From Deltaproteobacteria bacterium (GTDB lineage: Bacteria; Desulfobacterota; Desulfomonilia; UBA1062), in contig JAHDQN010000016.1 in the NCBI GenBank assembly GCA_018433775.1, positions 1 to 64,000 of the forward strand: a stretch of 64,000 bases of DNA, given 5' to 3'. The notes beneath the pieces were generated by a model that saw only the letters and a list, made by a program, of their open reading frames with translations, did no database searches and was not told the origin of the DNA. This document shows positions 26,365 to 35,220 of this stretch, one piece after another. Position 1 is the stretch's first letter; each line of letters opens with the position of its first letter. The translations under genes were made by a program, and so were the position numbers.

Positions 26365-26882
26365 CGTGATTTCTCCTTGTACTGGTCTCTGAGCGAATTG
26401 AAGATCTCTATCATCCCGGGCGAGGCATAGTCCGGATAGGTCCACGGCAGGGCCCGGTACGAGTCTTTTTGATACATGAGGGTCACCTCGCCCCAGATGC
26501 CGCTTCCCAGATAGATGCGGTGGCTGTAGGGCTTGGTGGTGGCGAGGCAGATGTTTTCCAGGCTCAGGATGCCGGGATCGAGATTGACTGACCTCTTCCC
26601 CCTGACCGTGAAGGTCTCTTCGATGGCGTTCGATTTCAGCTTCGAGGCGGGGAGGCTGTCTCTGGGCACCGGATCGCTGAAGGCCATGAGGATGCGGTAT
26701 AACGGCGAACCCAGCTCTCCTTCATAATACGAGGTGAAACCGAAGGGCATGGGGCCGGACTCGTAGACCGTCTCGCCATAGATATCCTTGAGCGCGTCGA
26801 TCGCCTTCCCGGCGGGGACGGCATCGTGGAAGAGGACACTGCAGAAGAGCAAGACATCACAGGGTATGGCCGGTGTGCCCAC
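26349..26882 (-). CDS. DUF4416 family protein
   Basis: The 177-aa protein resembles DUF4416 proteins found near rfaE1 or yicC in Desulfobacterota. Visible features are GPMPFGFTSYYEGELG, KLKSNAIEETF, RSVNLDPGIL and ATTKPYSHRIYLG. The function is unknown. It starts at GTG (26882) with GGGAGGAAG upstream and overlaps the heptose kinase gene by 26 bases, so translation is probably coupled. Confidence 0.85.
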   Translation of the reverse strand: MGTPAIPCDVLLFCSVLFHDAVPAGKAIDALKDIYGETVYESGPMPFGFTSYYEGELGSPLYRILMAFSDPVPRDSLPASKLKSNAIEETFTVRGKRSVNLDPGILSLENICLATTKPYSHRIYLGSGIWGEVTLMYQKDSYRALPWTYPDYASPGMIEIFNSLRDQYKEKSRCRGV

Positions 26883-27873
26883 TGACTTCCTCCCTGCATA
26901 TCCGGTAGAGCTTTTCCCTGGGCACGCTCGCCGCGCCCACTTCCGCCACCACCAGCCCGGCGGCGGTGTTGGCTATGATCGCTGCTTCCCGGGGACTGGC
27001 ACCCGCGACGAGGGCAAGGGCAAAGCATGCAATGACCGTGTCTCCGGCCCCGGTCACATCGTATACGGCCCGGGCGGTCGTGGGGATGTCCACTGCCTCG
27101 TGGTCCTTTTCGAAGAGGCTCATGCCGTGCTCTCCCCGGGTGACGAGCACGGTGTCGCATGCAAGGGCCGATTTGACCCTCTTGGCCGCCTCGATGATGT
27201 CCTGATCCGACTCGATCTTGATCCCGGCGCCGAAGCTCAGCTCTTTGGTGTTGGGGGTGATGACGTCGATGTTCTTGTAAAAGGGGAAGTTTCTCTCCTT
27301 GGGGTCCACGCAGACGATCACGCCGTTTCCTCTGGTAAGTTCCACCACCTCGCTGATGAGCTCCCTGCTCACCACGCCCTTTGCGTAATCGGAGACAATG
27401 ACGGCGTCAACGCCCTGTATGCAGTCACGCACCTCGCGGATCATCTCCTCCCTGATATGATCGGGAATGACCGAACGGTTCTCGCGGTCGAGCCGGACGA
27501 TCTGCTGGGTGTGGGCGATGATGCGGGTCTTGACGATGGTCCCCTTGCCGGGGGCGGACAGGATCTTGGACGTGGGGATGCCCGACCGGTTCAGGATGTC
27601 GATCAGGATGTCACCGTGGACATCCATGCCCTTCACCCCGCTCATGATAACCGACGCCCCGAGGCTCAGGAGGTTGTTGGCCACGTTTCCGGCCCCGCCG
27701 AGCTTGTACTTTTCCTCGTGCACCTCCACCACGGGCACCGGGGCCTCGGGCGAGATCCGCTCCACCTTGCCCCAGATATAGTGGTCGAGCATGAGATCCC
27801 CGATGACCATGATGGTCTTGGAGCCCATGGCGTCGAATATGGAAGCCAGCCTGCCCTGGTCGATTTTCAGCAT
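26857..27873 (-). CDS. rfaE1: D-glycero-beta-D-manno-heptose-7-phosphate kinase
   Basis: The 338-aa PfkB-family sugar kinase has the HldE N-terminal-domain pattern: VIGDLMLDHYIWGKVERISPEAPVPV at the N-terminus, KLGGAGNVANNL, and the catalytic loop DVTGAGDTVIACFALAL near the C-terminus. It makes heptose 1,7-bisphosphate for LPS core synthesis, which supports a Gram-negative envelope. It lacks the adenylyltransferase half of bifunctional HldE. I choose the ATG at 27873. A TTG eight codons upstream is possible, and neither has a strong ribosome site. Confidence 0.93.
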   Translation of the reverse strand: MLKIDQGRLASIFDAMGSKTIMVIGDLMLDHYIWGKVERISPEAPVPVVEVHEEKYKLGGAGNVANNLLSLGASVIMSGVKGMDVHGDILIDILNRSGIPTSKILSAPGKGTIVKTRIIAHTQQIVRLDRENRSVIPDHIREEMIREVRDCIQGVDAVIVSDYAKGVVSRELISEVVELTRGNGVIVCVDPKERNFPFYKNIDVITPNTKELSFGAGIKIESDQDIIEAAKRVKSALACDTVLVTRGEHGMSLFEKDHEAVDIPTTARAVYDVTGAGDTVIACFALALVAGASPREAAIIANTAAGLVVAEVGAASVPREKLYRICREEVSGHTGHTL

Positions 27874-27897
27874 TGAGACACTATGAGGAAAAATCAA

Positions 27898-29097
27898 TTA
27901 ATTGTCAAGAAAAAGAGCATTTACGAAGTTTTGCGCATTGAACTGCTGCAGATCGTCCATATCTTCCCCGACACCGATATATCGGATGGGGATCTCGAAT
28001 TCATTGGCGATTCCGACAATCACGCCGCCTTTGGACGACCCGTCGAGCTTGGTCATGGCGATGCCGGTCACGTTTAGGGCGCGATCGAACTGTCTGGTCT
28101 GTTCAATGGCATTCTGCCCGATTGTGGCGTCCAAGACAAGCAGAATCTCATGGGGGGCGCCGGAAAACTTTTTGTCGAGAACCCGCTTGGTCTTCTTGAG
28201 CTCGTCCATGAGGTTTTCCTTGGTGTGCAGCCTGCCGGCGGTATCGATGATCAGGACGTCGTGCCCCCGAGACATGGCCGCCGACAACCCGTCAAAAGCA
28301 ACGGCGGAGGGGTCGGCGCCTTCGTGGGACTTGATGAAATCGGCGCCTACCCGCTGTGCCCAGTGCTCGAGCTGCTCGATGGCCGCAGCCCGGAAGGTGT
28401 CGCCCGATGCGATGATGACCGATTTGCCCTCGGTTTTGAGCCGGTGCGCGATCTTCGCGATGGTAGTGGTTTTGCCCGACCCGTTGACGCCGGTGACCAT
28501 GATCACGAAGGGCTTTACATCTTCGGGGATGACCAGGGGGGATTCCCGTCTCTCCAGGATGGAATCGACCTCGGTTCTGATGGAGTCCATGGCCTGCTCC
28601 GCGGTGCTGATCTTCCCGACGTTCTTGTGGACGTGCTCGAAGATGGCATAGGCGGTCCTCACCCCGATGTCCGTGCCCACGAGGGTCTCTTCGAGCTCGG
28701 TGAGGAGCCCCTCGTCGATGGTCCTGGAGCGCCTGAACACGGACGATATCCTCTCGACGAACCCTTTGTGCGTCTTGGAGAGGCCCTTCTCCAGCTTCTC
28801 CCGGGGGGAGGGCGCGGGCGGCGCCGCCGGCCTGGGAACCGCCTTTTTCCCTGGCTCCACCGCGACCTCTTCCACGGGGGAAACCTCTTCCTGTCCGGGA
28901 ACGCTCCTTGGGTGGATTCCGGGTATCGGGAGAACCCACAGGTTCAGGAGAACCGCGATGACAAGATAGACCCAGGAAGGGAGATCGACGGGTTCGGTGA
29001 AAGGCAGTGCGTTTCCGGCATCGGCCACGAAGAGGGCGAAAAACACATAACTGATGAGATAGACAAGATAATCATACGCATGAAAACGGTACTTCAC
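27898..29097 (-). CDS. ftsY: Signal recognition particle receptor FtsY
   Basis: The 399-aa GTPase docks SRP-ribosome complexes at the membrane. The NG domain (about residues 100-399) has GVNGSGKTTTIAKIAHRL (G1), SGDTFRAAAIEQL, LIIDTAGRLHTKENLMDEL (G3), and TKLDGSSKGG (G4). The first 60 residues hold two hydrophobic segments (about 8-27 and 41-60), followed by a Pro/Glu-rich linker. Most FtsY proteins are peripheral or have one short N-terminal anchor, so this looks more firmly membrane-inserted. The GTG start has AAGGAG seven bases upstream. It is the first gene of the long leftward run. Confidence 0.95.
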   Translation of the reverse strand: MKYRFHAYDYLVYLISYVFFALFVADAGNALPFTEPVDLPSWVYLVIAVLLNLWVLPIPGIHPRSVPGQEEVSPVEEVAVEPGKKAVPRPAAPPAPSPREKLEKGLSKTHKGFVERISSVFRRSRTIDEGLLTELEETLVGTDIGVRTAYAIFEHVHKNVGKISTAEQAMDSIRTEVDSILERRESPLVIPEDVKPFVIMVTGVNGSGKTTTIAKIAHRLKTEGKSVIIASGDTFRAAAIEQLEHWAQRVGADFIKSHEGADPSAVAFDGLSAAMSRGHDVLIIDTAGRLHTKENLMDELKKTKRVLDKKFSGAPHEILLVLDATIGQNAIEQTRQFDRALNVTGIAMTKLDGSSKGGVIVGIANEFEIPIRYIGVGEDMDDLQQFNAQNFVNALFLDN

Positions 29098-29254
29098 GAT
29101 ATATCTCCTTACATCGGGAATAGCTGGTATCTCCTATCACAGGCATGGGAAAAGAACAAGGTGGAGCATGAGAAATCCCTTTTTCGATCATACGCCTGGT
29201 GCGTTGATACGAGATAGCTGTTGACAAGAGAACTGCAAGAGTATACCTAAAGCA

Positions 29255-29269
29255 TAAAGTTTAACTTTA
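29255..29269 (+). promoter_or_regulatory. MerR-type operator ahead of the first nitronate monooxygenase gene
   Basis: TAAAGTTTAACTTTA is a perfect 7-1-7 palindrome 39 bases before the start codon. A perfect TTGACA lies at 29221-29226 and TAATAC at 29273-29278. The core AGTTTAACTTTA recurs in the same orientation upstream of the second monooxygenase gene and the merR gene. Confidence 0.65.
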
Positions 29270-29308
29270 AGCTAATACATTGATCAGAAATTTTCCAAGG
29301 AGGAAGTC

Positions 29309-30298
29309 ATGATACAGACCGCTATCACCGAGATGTTTGGGATCCGGTATCCTGTTATTTGCGGGGCCATGATGTGGCTGTGCAAACCCGAGCTCTGCGC
29401 CGCCATATCCGAGGCTGGGGGTATGGGAAACCTGACGGCCGGCAATTACGAGACAGAAGACGATTTCCGGGCAGCCATCCAAGAGGTGAAGGCACTCACC
29501 GACAAGCCCTTTATGATCGGGCTGACCCTGCTGCCCTCCATACGGATCACCGGAGAGCACCACAGGATGTATGCCCGTGTGTGTGCGGAGGAGCGGGTGG
29601 CAGGCCTCGAGGTCTCGGGCAGCCCGCTCGACAAGGTGATAGGAAAAGACGGGATAGTCGCGCTCAAGGATGCAGGGGTGAGGCTCTTCCATAAGGTGGG
29701 CTCGGTCCGGCACGCCGTGCACGCGGAAAAGGCCGGATATGACGGCGTATATGCTGCCGGTTTCGAAGAGGGAGGGCATCCCCTTGACGATGATGTGACC
29801 ACCATGGTCCTCACCCCGAGGATCGTGGATTCCGTCAAGATACCGGTGGTCACGGTGGGCGGCATATCCGACGGGAGGTCTCTGGCGGCCGCGCTTACCC
29901 TGGGCGCCCAAGGCGTGATGATGGCGAGCAGGTTCATAGCGACCGAGGAATGCATGGTTCACGAGAATATCAAGAAGGAGCTCATCGCAAGGCAGGAATT
30001 CGACACCACCATGTTCTGCAAGAGCATCGGCCTGCAGGGAAGGGCACTGAAAAACCAGGTCATCAGCGATGTCCTTGAGGTCGAAAAGAACGGCGGCGGG
30101 CTCGAGCAGCTGATCCCGCTCATTTCGGGCCAGCGGATAAAGGATGCATGGGAGCAGGGACAGGTGGAAAACGCGCCTTTGATGGTGGGGCAGTCCATCG
30201 GGCATATCCGGGGGATTGTGAGCTGCCGGAAGCTGCTGGAAACCATGCACGATGACGCAGTGATACACCTGAACAAGGCCATGAGCCTGGTGAAATAG
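29309..30298 (+). CDS. Nitronate monooxygenase-family flavoprotein (FabK/NMO type)
   Basis: The 329-aa FMN TIM-barrel protein belongs to the NMO/2-nitropropane dioxygenase/FabK family. Visible motifs are EMFGIRYPVICGAMMWL, AAISEAGGMGNLTAG, a GFEEGGHPLDD phosphate/FMN loop, and VTVGGISDGRSLAAALTLGAQGVMMASRF. The family includes nitronate oxidases, enoyl-ACP reductases and quinone reductases, and the substrate cannot be decided here. In an anaerobe an oxygenase role is doubtful, so a reductase acting on acyl or quinone substrates is more plausible. AAGGAGG precedes the ATG. It carries the MerR-type promoter motif. Confidence 0.9.
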   Translation: MIQTAITEMFGIRYPVICGAMMWLCKPELCAAISEAGGMGNLTAGNYETEDDFRAAIQEVKALTDKPFMIGLTLLPSIRITGEHHRMYARVCAEERVAGLEVSGSPLDKVIGKDGIVALKDAGVRLFHKVGSVRHAVHAEKAGYDGVYAAGFEEGGHPLDDDVTTMVLTPRIVDSVKIPVVTVGGISDGRSLAAALTLGAQGVMMASRFIATEECMVHENIKKELIARQEFDTTMFCKSIGLQGRALKNQVISDVLEVEKNGGGLEQLIPLISGQRIKDAWEQGQVENAPLMVGQSIGHIRGIVSCRKLLETMHDDAVIHLNKAMSLVK

Positions 30299-30312
30299 CG
30301 TTTCAAAGCATA

Positions 30313-30330
30313 CCTCCCTGCAGGGGGAGG
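30313..30330 (+). terminator. Possible terminator hairpin after the first nitronate monooxygenase gene
   Basis: CCTCCC (30313-30318) pairs with GGGAGG (30325-30330). The downstream sequence is only moderately T-rich. Confidence 0.4.
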
Positions 30331-30537
30331 GATATTCAGCTTTCTTTAAGGCAAATCCTTCCCCCTGTACGTTCTTTCTGCAAGCGCTCTCCCGAGCTTC
30401 GATCCGCCCTTGGTTCTCCGCTTGTGCCGTGCCGGAGTCTTTTTCGGGGCAGAAGGTTTTGAGCAGGCTGAGCCTGGTGCTCCGTCATTCTGACGCTGGG
30501 AGAAAACGGCCTGTGAGGGAAATGCCCGTGATGATGA

Positions 30538-30569
30538 AAAAGGCGGTTCTGCAGTCTCGCAGAACCGCC
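30538..30569 (-). terminator. Intrinsic terminator of the second nitronate monooxygenase gene
   Basis: An 11-bp perfect stem, GGCGGTTCTGC with GCAGAACCGCC around a six-base loop, lies 23 bases downstream of the stop. Read on the minus strand it is followed by a short T-tract, as expected for a rho-independent terminator. Confidence 0.8.
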
Positions 30570-30591
30570 GTGGGGAACATGGAGGAAAGAT

Positions 30592-31755
30592 TTATTCGCC
30601 GGACTTGGCAGCGGCCGGTTCTTTCTTTGGAGAGCGCGGCTTTCTGGAAGCCGGCTTTGAAGTCTTCCTGACGGGTGCCTTTGCAGCCTTGGGGGCGTCG
30701 GCATTGCCGCTCTTTGCCTTCTTTGCCAGATCCTTTGCGATCTCTTCGGCCTCACGCACCACCCGCTCGATGGCCTCGGCAACCGTGGGGTTGTCCTTGA
30801 TCAGCCCGGTTACCTGGCCCACGGGAAGCACGCCCTCGGTCATGTCGCCATTTTCCGTGGCTACGCGGATCGCCTTGAAGGCGTTTGCCATGTATGCAAG
30901 CTGCATGGCGTTTTTCCAGCCAGAGGCCAGCACGCCGATGAAGAGCTTGAAATAGGGGAGGTGAAGCTGGCGGGCGATATCCCTCGAGTTGGGAAGCGCC
31001 TCGAACATTTTCTTGAGATTCATGCCTTCCCTGATGGCCTTCCGTGCGGCCCTGGTATCCAGCACCCGGCATCCCAGACCGTCGAACCGGGTTGAATACA
31101 CGGTATCGTTTATGTCCTTTTCGATGGACAGGTTCTTGTAGTTCTGGTGGAGCGGGCTTTCCCGGGTGGTCATCAGGCGGGTTCCCATGGCCGCGCCGTC
31201 CGCCCCCAGTGCGAGTGCCGCAGCCAGGCCTCTCCCGTCGGCGATGCCTCCGGCAGCGATGATCGGGATGCTCACGGCACTGGCGATACTGGGAATCAGG
31301 CAGAAGGTGGTTGCATCACCGCCGTGGGCCGCAGCCTCGTGGCCGGTCACCAGCAGGGCGTCGCAGCCGTAGTCCTGGGCCCTCCTGGCATGCTTGTGAT
31401 TCACCACCGTGGCGATCACCTTGCCCCCGTACTCGTGGGCGGCCTTGACGATCCAGTCGCCCTTGCCCAGAGAGAAATTGACGACCGGCACCTTTTCCTC
31501 GAGCGCTACCTGCGCGTTTTCAGAAGCGCCTGGAAAGAGGAGGGTGGCGTTGGTCCCGAAGGGCTTGTTGGTGAGCCGCTTGATCTCTCTGATTGCCTTC
31601 CGGGTCTGGTCCGCGTCAAGGGGTCCCGTGGCCAGGATGCCGAGCCCGCCGGCATTCGACACGGCCGCCACCATCTGGGGCACGCTGATCCAGCTCATAC
31701 CTGAAAGCACGATGGGGTGCTCGATGCCTAACATCTCTGTAATCCGTGTTTTCAT
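30592..31755 (-). CDS. Nitronate monooxygenase-family flavoprotein with basic C-terminal tail
   Basis: The 387-aa protein is a second NMO/FabK-like FMN protein: EMLGIEHPIVLSGMSWISV, NAGGLGILATG, VTGHEAAAHGGDATTF and IAAGGIADGRGLAAALALGADGAAMGTR. After about residue 340 a tail of some 45 residues is very rich in Lys, Ala, Pro and Ser, resembling histone H1-like tails. The first copy (29309-30298) lacks it. AAGGAG lies seven bases before the ATG. The gene has its own intrinsic terminator and a promoter with the shared MerR-type motif. Substrate unknown. Confidence 0.9.
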   Translation of the reverse strand: MKTRITEMLGIEHPIVLSGMSWISVPQMVAAVSNAGGLGILATGPLDADQTRKAIREIKRLTNKPFGTNATLLFPGASENAQVALEEKVPVVNFSLGKGDWIVKAAHEYGGKVIATVVNHKHARRAQDYGCDALLVTGHEAAAHGGDATTFCLIPSIASAVSIPIIAAGGIADGRGLAAALALGADGAAMGTRLMTTRESPLHQNYKNLSIEKDINDTVYSTRFDGLGCRVLDTRAARKAIREGMNLKKMFEALPNSRDIARQLHLPYFKLFIGVLASGWKNAMQLAYMANAFKAIRVATENGDMTEGVLPVGQVTGLIKDNPTVAEAIERVVREAEEIAKDLAKKAKSGNADAPKAAKAPVRKTSKPASRKPRSPKKEPAAAKSGE

Positions 31756-31830
31756 ACCTGACTCCTTTTTTAAGGATTCGTGTTTTCCTTCACGGCTCCA
31801 TTATGGCAGCCCGATAAACAGCCTGAAGAT

Positions 31831-31866
31831 TAAAGTTAAACTACAAGGTTGTGCAATCCTTGTCAA
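31831..31866 (-). promoter_or_regulatory. Promoter and MerR-type operator of the second nitronate monooxygenase gene
   Basis: On the minus strand, TTGACA (31866-31861) is followed by the motif TGTAGTTTAACTTTA (31845-31831). Its core AGTTTAACTTTA is identical to that at the first monooxygenase gene and nearly identical to that at merR. The motif overlaps the expected -10 position. Confidence 0.6.
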
Positions 31867-32216
31867 GGGATGTTTTCTCCGCGAAGCCATGTTTCTCTTC
31901 CGTGTTGCTCACCAATGCTCCCGATGATCCGGAAGCTGCGTCGCGGCTGGAAATGTTTGATGTTCTCTCCGAGGGTGATTTCCCTGCCGTCACGCGTATG
32001 AAAGGCTGATGTGCGGGCAGATCGTATGGCTTACGCCCTTTCCGGAAAAGCCTGAGCAATCGAGTCCTTCCGAAGTGTCTGATCTTACTCCCTGCAGTGT
32101 TTGGAACCGTCACCCCCTTCTCTCCAGATAGAGCAGTACACGGAGAGGACGGTCTGTATTCCGATCAATGGCATGGTCTCTCAGGGCAATCCCTTCGACC
32201 CTGTGGAAGCCGCAAG
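31867..32216. other. Spacer without a recognised gene
   Basis: About 350 bases lie between the promoter of the second monooxygenase gene and the end of the following lipoprotein gene. A 90-codon ORF on the minus strand (31841-32113) lies partly across the promoter and resembles nothing, so it is not called. Confidence 0.45.
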
Positions 32217-33419
32217 CTAGTCCTCTGAAGCGGACGCGGAGGAGGATTCTACGATCACCACAACGCTGCAGGTCCAGTCATCCTGATTCCAGGAATCCAC
32301 CATTGTGAACGAGACAAGGTATCTTCCGGTCGAGCGGAACCGGAAGAAGGCCTCCAGCGGATTGGTGGAAGATGAGAATATTGCGGTTCCCGGATAGGAC
32401 CAGAAATAGTGGAAGGGCGGGTTGCCCCGGAGGATCTCTGCCTTCAGGCGGACCTCCTGATGCAGGGGGACCGTGATCACGTCCCCGGCGTTGACGAAGC
32501 GCACCTCGACCTGCTCGTCCTGGCCGGGGACAGGGCCGTACTTCTCGCCGTCGACAACGGTGACGAGCCCGTAGTCGCTGGCCGTGGCGTTTTCCGCGTC
32601 CGTGACGGTGAAGACCACCGGGAAGTTGCCCGTGGTGTAGAATGAAATGAGGCCAGGGTCTTCTGCAAGCGAGAAGTTCGTCTCATCGCCCACGTTCCAG
32701 GCATACGAGTAGGGAGGGGTGCCCCCGGTTACCAGCCCCTCGAGCTGGATCGACTGACTGAGTATGAGGATCACATTCCACAGAGGCTTTTCGATGATCG
32801 CAGAAAGCGGCTGGTTCGCTTCTTCAGCCAGGATGCCTTCGATCTCTATGAGAGTCTCTTCGAAGTGGATCATAGCAGGCGCGACAGGGACCAGAGATCG
32901 CTCTTCCTCGAAGATGCACTGCATATTGAGCTCTTCGAACAGCCTCTGTACATCCGGGTTCTGCTCAAACTCGGGATCGGTGAAATTCACGGAAAAACCC
33001 TGCAGGAAATCACGGGTCTCTGAAGAGATGGTGATGCCGTTGCCCGGGTTGTTGTCCTGGTCCAGCGACTGGAGAAAGCGGCAGAGGTTCACCACGCATG
33101 GATCCCTGAGATCTGTTGCCCCGGGAGCCAGGTGGATGGGGGTGACGAATCTCTTTGCCTGGGTGGAGCCGAGAATGACATTGCCGATGGAGAAGGTCAC
33201 GGTTTCTCCCGGCTGGTAATTGAATGTGCCGTCTTGTGCCGTCAGCCCGTTCCATCGGGTTGTGTCGTATTGGAGCCCGCAGACGGGGCTGTCGATAAAA
33301 CTCCCGGTCTGGACGTCGGCAGGTGTTGAAACCGTTCCGCCGCCGCCGCCGCATCCGGCCAGAGAGAGAACCAGGACACCGCACGCTGCCAAGATCTTGA
33401 AAACCCTGATCGATCTCAT
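32217..33419 (-). CDS. Lipoprotein with an adhesin-type N-terminal domain and PKD-like repeats
   Basis: The 400-aa protein begins with a lipoprotein signal ending LSLAGC, then a glycine-rich linker. Residues about 35-140 contain GSFIDSPVCGLQYDT, DGTFNYQPGETVTFSIGNV and NLCRFLQSLDQDNNPGNGI, a module seen at the N-terminus of various bacterial surface lipoproteins. Two PKD/Ig-like segments follow (PPYSYAWNVGDE about 255 and PPFHYFWSYPG about 340). I start at the Met of MRSIRVF because AGGAGGGG lies just upstream. Probably exported and anchored to the outer membrane. Function unknown. The adjacent lipoprotein has a related design. Confidence 0.8.
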   Translation of the reverse strand: MRSIRVFKILAACGVLVLSLAGCGGGGGTVSTPADVQTGSFIDSPVCGLQYDTTRWNGLTAQDGTFNYQPGETVTFSIGNVILGSTQAKRFVTPIHLAPGATDLRDPCVVNLCRFLQSLDQDNNPGNGITISSETRDFLQGFSVNFTDPEFEQNPDVQRLFEELNMQCIFEEERSLVPVAPAMIHFEETLIEIEGILAEEANQPLSAIIEKPLWNVILILSQSIQLEGLVTGGTPPYSYAWNVGDETNFSLAEDPGLISFYTTGNFPVVFTVTDAENATASDYGLVTVVDGEKYGPVPGQDEQVEVRFVNAGDVITVPLHQEVRLKAEILRGNPPFHYFWSYPGTAIFSSSTNPLEAFFRFRSTGRYLVSFTMVDSWNQDDWTCSVVVIVESSSASASED

Positions 33420-33884
33420 TCCCCCTCCTGTCGCATGACCGCCATGATACAAAAGGAAAAAATCCTTCTCCATATGCCCTATCTGGAGAAGGACGGATAA
33501 AATATCTGCAACAAATACAATGAAATGCAGTACAACTTATTACCAACCCCCCGCCTACCGGAAAACATCCTGCACCATCCGTGGCAGGATAAGAAAATAA
33601 ATAATCATTTCATGATGATTAGCAAAAATCATGCAACGAGCCAACCGTCGATATATCAATCACTTATCGGCATCCTGCCGGTCATGGGCTGAAAAAAATG
33701 GAAAATCCTTTCCAACTCCAGGGAAGGGAAGTGCCCACCCGAAACCCCTGGCCGAGGCTGGCCCTGCGCGGTCTGACGAGGCGAGGTTCCGGGGAGGGGC
33801 CCCGCCGGCAGTCCTTCAGAGAGGGTCGTCTATGGGCTTTTGTGCCTGATCGGGGGGTGAAAACCCGCCTCCGGCCGCAACAGC
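33420..33884. other. Spacer between two lipoprotein genes
   Basis: The part near 33480-33680 is AT-rich and probably carries the promoter of the leftward lipoprotein gene. The part near 33700-33880 is GC-rich. No gene is supported. Confidence 0.45.
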
Positions 33885-34856
33885 TCACTGCACCCGCACG
33901 ATCACTGATGCCGAGCCTGTTTCACCATCGCTGTCCGTGGCCGTGAGGATCACCTCGTGCGTCCCCGTTCTATTGAAGGTGACCGAAGGGCAGGGTGGCT
34001 CGGCGGCGTTTTCCAGATGGTAGCTTCTGGCCACCCCGTCGGGAAAACTGAGGTCGAAGGTGAACGGTGCGTTCCCGCCCAGCATCTTGATTTGGAATTC
34101 CAGGGAATCTCCGGAACTGATTACCGTGTCGTTCTCGGGAGAAATGAATTGAGCCACAGGCGGCGTGTCGACATAATCCGCCACCGTGACGTTGATCGCG
34201 GCGTCCGCAGCGTTGTCCCGGGAATCTAATGCGCTGAAGGTGACCTGATAGCTCCCCAGTTTGTTGAAGGTGATGGTCTGTTCGGGAGGGGTGTCACCCT
34301 CTGCGGTGACGGGACGGGCTGCACCCGCAAAGTTCCAGTTGAAGGTGAAGGGCCCGGTGCCGCCCGCCACGGCTGCCTTGAAGTCGCAGCTTTTCCCGAT
34401 TTCCACGGAGATGTCGTCAGAGGGGGACAGGATGCTCGCGGTGATATTCTGATCGTCTTGCTGCCCGGCGGTGACGGTAATGCTCATGGAATCCCGGGCC
34501 ATATGTTTTGCACTGTCGTGCACCGTGAAGGTCACGGTATGGATGCGGTTCTCGGAGAAGATCACCTCTCCGGGATTCTGGAGGGTGGACGGTTCGGCAG
34601 CGCCGTCGAAGTCCCAGTAATAGGAGTAGGGCTTAACGCCCCCGGACACGGAGCCCATGAATGTGACGGCAGCCCCTGTCTGAACGGTTTTGTATGCAGG
34701 CGAGGTTATCGAGGCCGTGAGGGCGGAAACGGTCTCTTCCGGCTCCCCTTCGGATCCCCCCGACCCTCCGCCGCTGGAGCAGCTGAAGACAAGGCCGGCA
34801 ACGCCCGCGATAAAAAACATTTCCAGGTATGACCGGAATGATCTGTTCCTCTTCAC
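33885..34856 (-). CDS. Lipoprotein with three PKD-like domains
   Basis: The 323-aa protein starts at GTG with GAGGAGG upstream. Its signal peptide ends GLVFSC (lipobox), followed by a Gly/Ser/Glu linker. Three tandem PKD-like units (about residues 40-128, 129-220 and 221-323) each carry a variant of the Tyr/Phe-x-Trp-x-Phe core: YSYYWDFDG, FTFNWNFAG and, more degenerate, FTFDLSFPDG. PKD domains are usually protein-protein or carbohydrate-contact spacers on exported proteins. No catalytic domain is visible. The same architecture without enzymes is seen in its neighbour, so both may be surface or periplasmic scaffolds. Confidence 0.82.
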   Translation of the reverse strand: MKRNRSFRSYLEMFFIAGVAGLVFSCSSGGGSGGSEGEPEETVSALTASITSPAYKTVQTGAAVTFMGSVSGGVKPYSYYWDFDGAAEPSTLQNPGEVIFSENRIHTVTFTVHDSAKHMARDSMSITVTAGQQDDQNITASILSPSDDISVEIGKSCDFKAAVAGGTGPFTFNWNFAGAARPVTAEGDTPPEQTITFNKLGSYQVTFSALDSRDNAADAAINVTVADYVDTPPVAQFISPENDTVISSGDSLEFQIKMLGGNAPFTFDLSFPDGVARSYHLENAAEPPCPSVTFNRTGTHEVILTATDSDGETGSASVIVRVQ

Positions 34857-35220
34857 TGTATCCTCCTCACGCTTCAGAACAAGAATTCGCCCATGGCGGC
34901 CGCCGGCCGTGGAGCACCGGATTCCTCCCGGGCCGCTACCTGTGCGCGGCTCACGTAAGATACGGAGGCATCTGCCCGGTTGCGTCGCTCGCTCCGGTTC
35001 AGAAAGGACCGCCGGACCAACAGGCCGCATTCCCGCTGTTACAGCATAGCAAAAATCGTGCTGGAAGTGAACGACCATAAATTCGGGATGTTACCTCGGC
35101 AACCCGCAGGCAGGACCGAGACGGACGGAAAAACATTTCCACAATCATGATGGAGAATGGAATATCATTCCGGGATAACCTGCTTTCCCTGCGTATCCGG
35201 CCTGCCCGGAGAAGGGCGTG
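34857..35220. other. Spacer between merR and the PKD lipoprotein gene
   Basis: This 364-base stretch holds no recognised gene. The frame of the lipoprotein stays open into it, but the ribosome site at 34856 and the signal peptide there argue against a longer protein. Confidence 0.45.
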
